Assembly (NCBI GenBank): GCA_900552145.1
Contig: URYW01000089.1
Span: 1 to 7,105, forward strand
Direction: 5' to 3'
DNA: 7,105 bases
Source: an uncultured Collinsella sp.
GTDB lineage: Bacteria; Actinomycetota; Coriobacteriia; Coriobacteriales; Coriobacteriaceae
Shown: positions 6,161-7,105 of the stretch, piece after piece
How positions within the stretch are numbered: the stretch's first letter is position 1
Layout of the letters: every line of letters begins with the position of its first letter
The notes under the pieces: generated by a model
The model's input: the letters and a program-made list of their open reading frames with translations, nothing else
What the model was told of the DNA's origin: nothing
Databases searched by the model: none
Program-made: the position numbers and the translations under genes

Positions 6161-6237
6161 TGGTGCTCCATGGCGGATTCGAACCGTCGACCTTGGGATT
6201 AGAAGTCCCCTGCTCTATCCAACTGAGCTAATGGAGC
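6161..6237 (-). tRNA. tRNA-Arg (anticodon TCT)
   Basis: A complete 77-base cloverleaf with encoded CCA. The acceptor arms GCTCCAT (6237-6231) and ATGGAGC (6171-6165) pair fully. The D arm is GCTC/GAGC, the anticodon loop CTTCTAA gives TCT, the variable loop is AGGTC, and the T loop is TTCGAAT. It reads AGA and AGG. Two stem positions do not pair: G-A at 27-43, and A-C at 50-64 in the T stem (GACGG with CCGCC). It sits 54 bases after the ABC ATP-binding gene on the same strand. Confidence 0.96.
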
Positions 6238-6283
6238 AAATAACCACACGCCCAAGCAAGCGCAAGCCTGTCGGGCGCAAGTA

Positions 6284-6289
6284 ATTATA
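6284..6289 (-). promoter_or_regulatory. Possible -10 box upstream of tRNA-Arg
   Basis: On the minus strand TATAAT lies 46 bases before the tRNA, just after the ABC gene stop codon. No matching -35 is seen at the right distance, so the tRNA may have its own weak promoter or be co-transcribed from the ABC genes. Confidence 0.35.
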
Positions 6290-6291
6290 AC

Positions 6292-7029
6292 CTAGTTGAA
6301 CTGCTCGCGATACGCCTTGCAGACCTCATCGACCGGGCCGTCCATGCGAAGGTCACCCTTCTCAATCCAAACGGCACGCTGGCAGATGCGCTCAACCTGC
6401 TCCATGGAGTGCGAAACGAACAGAACCGTCACGTCACCGCTCTGGATAAAGTGCTGAATGCGAGCCTCACACTTCTGCTGGAAGAACACATCACCGACGG
6501 ACAGCGTCTCGTCAACGATAAGAATATCGGGCTCGGTAATCGTCGCGATTGCAAAGGCGATACGCGCCACCATGCCCGAGGAGAAGTTCTTAAGCGGCAT
6601 ATCGACAAAGTTCTGCAGCTCAGCGAATTCGATAATGCCGTCAAAGTTGGCATCGATGAACTCCTTGGTATAGCCAAGCAGGGCGCCGTTCAGATAGATG
6701 TTCTCGCGGGCAGTCAGGTCCATATCAAAGCCCGCGCCCAGCTCAATGAGGGGGGCAATGGTGCCGTTGACCGTCACTTTGCCCTTGCTGGGCTTGTACA
6801 CGCCCGCAATGGTCTTGAGCAGGGTGGATTTGCCCGAGCCGTTCAGGCCCACCAGGCCGTAAAAATCGCCGGGCATGATGTCCAGGCTGACGTCTTTCAG
6901 GGCATAAAATTCATCGTACTGCAGCCGCCCCTGCACCATGGCCAGAAGATACTCTTTCAGGCTCTCGTGCTTTTCGGTGGAGAGGTTGAAGCACATGGAA
7001 ACATTGTCCACTTTAATAATTGGTTCCAT
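6292..7029 (-). CDS. Polysaccharide ABC exporter ATP-binding protein (Wzt/TagH type)
   Basis: A 245-aa nucleotide-binding subunit that powers export of a lipid-linked surface polysaccharide or teichoic-acid-like polymer through an ABC-2 permease. Motifs in order: Walker A GLNGSGKST (61-69), the subfamily-typical IELGAGF (95-101) in the Q-loop region, signature FSSGM (149-153), Walker B ILIVDE (169-174), D-loop SVGD (177-180), and switch His207 in FVSHS. The N-terminal insert about 16-42 before YALKDVS is usual in this subfamily. No C-terminal carbohydrate-binding extension is present, unlike E. coli O9a Wzt. The ATG at 7029 has a near-perfect AAGGAGG seven bases upstream that overlaps the permease stop, so the two subunits are coupled. 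Codon choice differs between the first and second halves: AAA and GTG are frequent early, GTT and GGT late. The transported glycan is unknown. Confidence 0.93.
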   Translation of the reverse strand: MEPIIKVDNVSMCFNLSTEKHESLKEYLLAMVQGRLQYDEFYALKDVSLDIMPGDFYGLVGLNGSGKSTLLKTIAGVYKPSKGKVTVNGTIAPLIELGAGFDMDLTARENIYLNGALLGYTKEFIDANFDGIIEFAELQNFVDMPLKNFSSGMVARIAFAIATITEPDILIVDETLSVGDVFFQQKCEARIQHFIQSGDVTVLFVSHSMEQVERICQRAVWIEKGDLRMDGPVDEVCKAYREQFN

Positions 7030-7036
7030 TTTCTCC

Positions 7037-7043
7037 CCTCCTT
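7037..7043 (-). promoter_or_regulatory. Strong Shine-Dalgarno of the ABC ATP-binding gene
   Basis: AAGGAGG on the minus strand ends seven bases before the ATG at 7029 and overlaps the TAA of the upstream permease. This links the end of permease translation to initiation of its partner. Confidence 0.8.
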
Positions 7044-7105
7044 AAATGTGCAGCACAATGCGGTCCTGCGTTTTGCGGAACATCTGCACGCCCACCAGCA
7101 TGGAT
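7042..7105 (-). CDS. ABC-2 type polysaccharide export permease, C-terminal end only
   Basis: Minus-strand reading from 7104 gives 20 residues, SMLVGVQMFRKTQDRIVLHI, and a TAA at 7044-7042. A hydrophobic stretch followed by a basic FRKTQDR-type tail is how Wzm/TagG-like permeases end, and the next gene is their ATP-binding partner. The rest of the protein lies outside the window, so the assignment rests mainly on context. Confidence 0.6.
   Translation of the reverse strand, partial: SMLVGVQMFRKTQDRIVLHI

Noticed and set aside
6161..6180. tRNA 3' end as an integration att site
   Set aside because: I found no second copy of the tRNA 3' end elsewhere in the window and no integrase gene, so an integrated element bounded here is not supported.
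1..7105. CRISPR array, insertion sequence or restriction-modification genes
   Set aside because: No regularly spaced repeats, transposase motifs, terminal inverted repeats or methyltransferase motifs were seen on either strand.

Overview
The window looks like a chromosome segment of a high-GC gut actinobacterium of the class Coriobacteriia, most likely Collinsella or a close relative. This rests on the GC-rich codon use of the aromatic-pathway genes (arginine read as CGN, glycine mostly GGC), the protein resemblances, and an accessory gene pair that I recall mainly from gut Clostridia and Coriobacteria. No database search was possible, so the genus is an inference.

Region 1 (1-2391, + strand) is an aromatic amino acid block. 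It holds the 3' end of prephenate dehydratase (pheA, with its ACT domain), an aroE-aroK fusion that starts directly after the pheA stop codon, and a type II 3-dehydroquinate dehydratase (aroQ). Together they cover shikimate pathway steps 3, 4 and 5 and the branch to phenylalanine. A 14-bp perfect hairpin with an alternative fold lies between aroEK and aroQ, and a GC-rich terminator follows aroQ.

Region 2 (2430-5094, + strand) is accessory, with lower GC and different codon use. A consensus -10 box leads a two-gene operon: a DUF4869-like protein and, overlapping it by one base, a 333-aa P-loop ATPase with a possible degenerate TOPRIM-like second half. A strong hairpin terminator closes the operon. 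Next comes a stand-alone XRE-type helix-turn-helix protein with a very acidic tail. Its probable promoter runs into a 21-bp dyad that looks like an operator. The DUF4869-ATPase pair is the best candidate here for an undescribed system; its function is unknown.

Region 3 (5099-7105, - strand) concerns the cell surface. In transcription order it holds the last 20 codons of an ABC-2 type polysaccharide export permease, the matching ATP-binding protein (Wzt/TagH type), a tRNA-Arg(TCT) with its own terminator, and an integral-membrane acyltransferase of the acyltransferase-3/NolL type. Together they suggest export and acetylation of a surface glycan. The ATP-binding gene changes codon style part way along, which hints at a mosaic gene. 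The XRE gene and the acyltransferase converge on a strong hairpin at 5059-5094.
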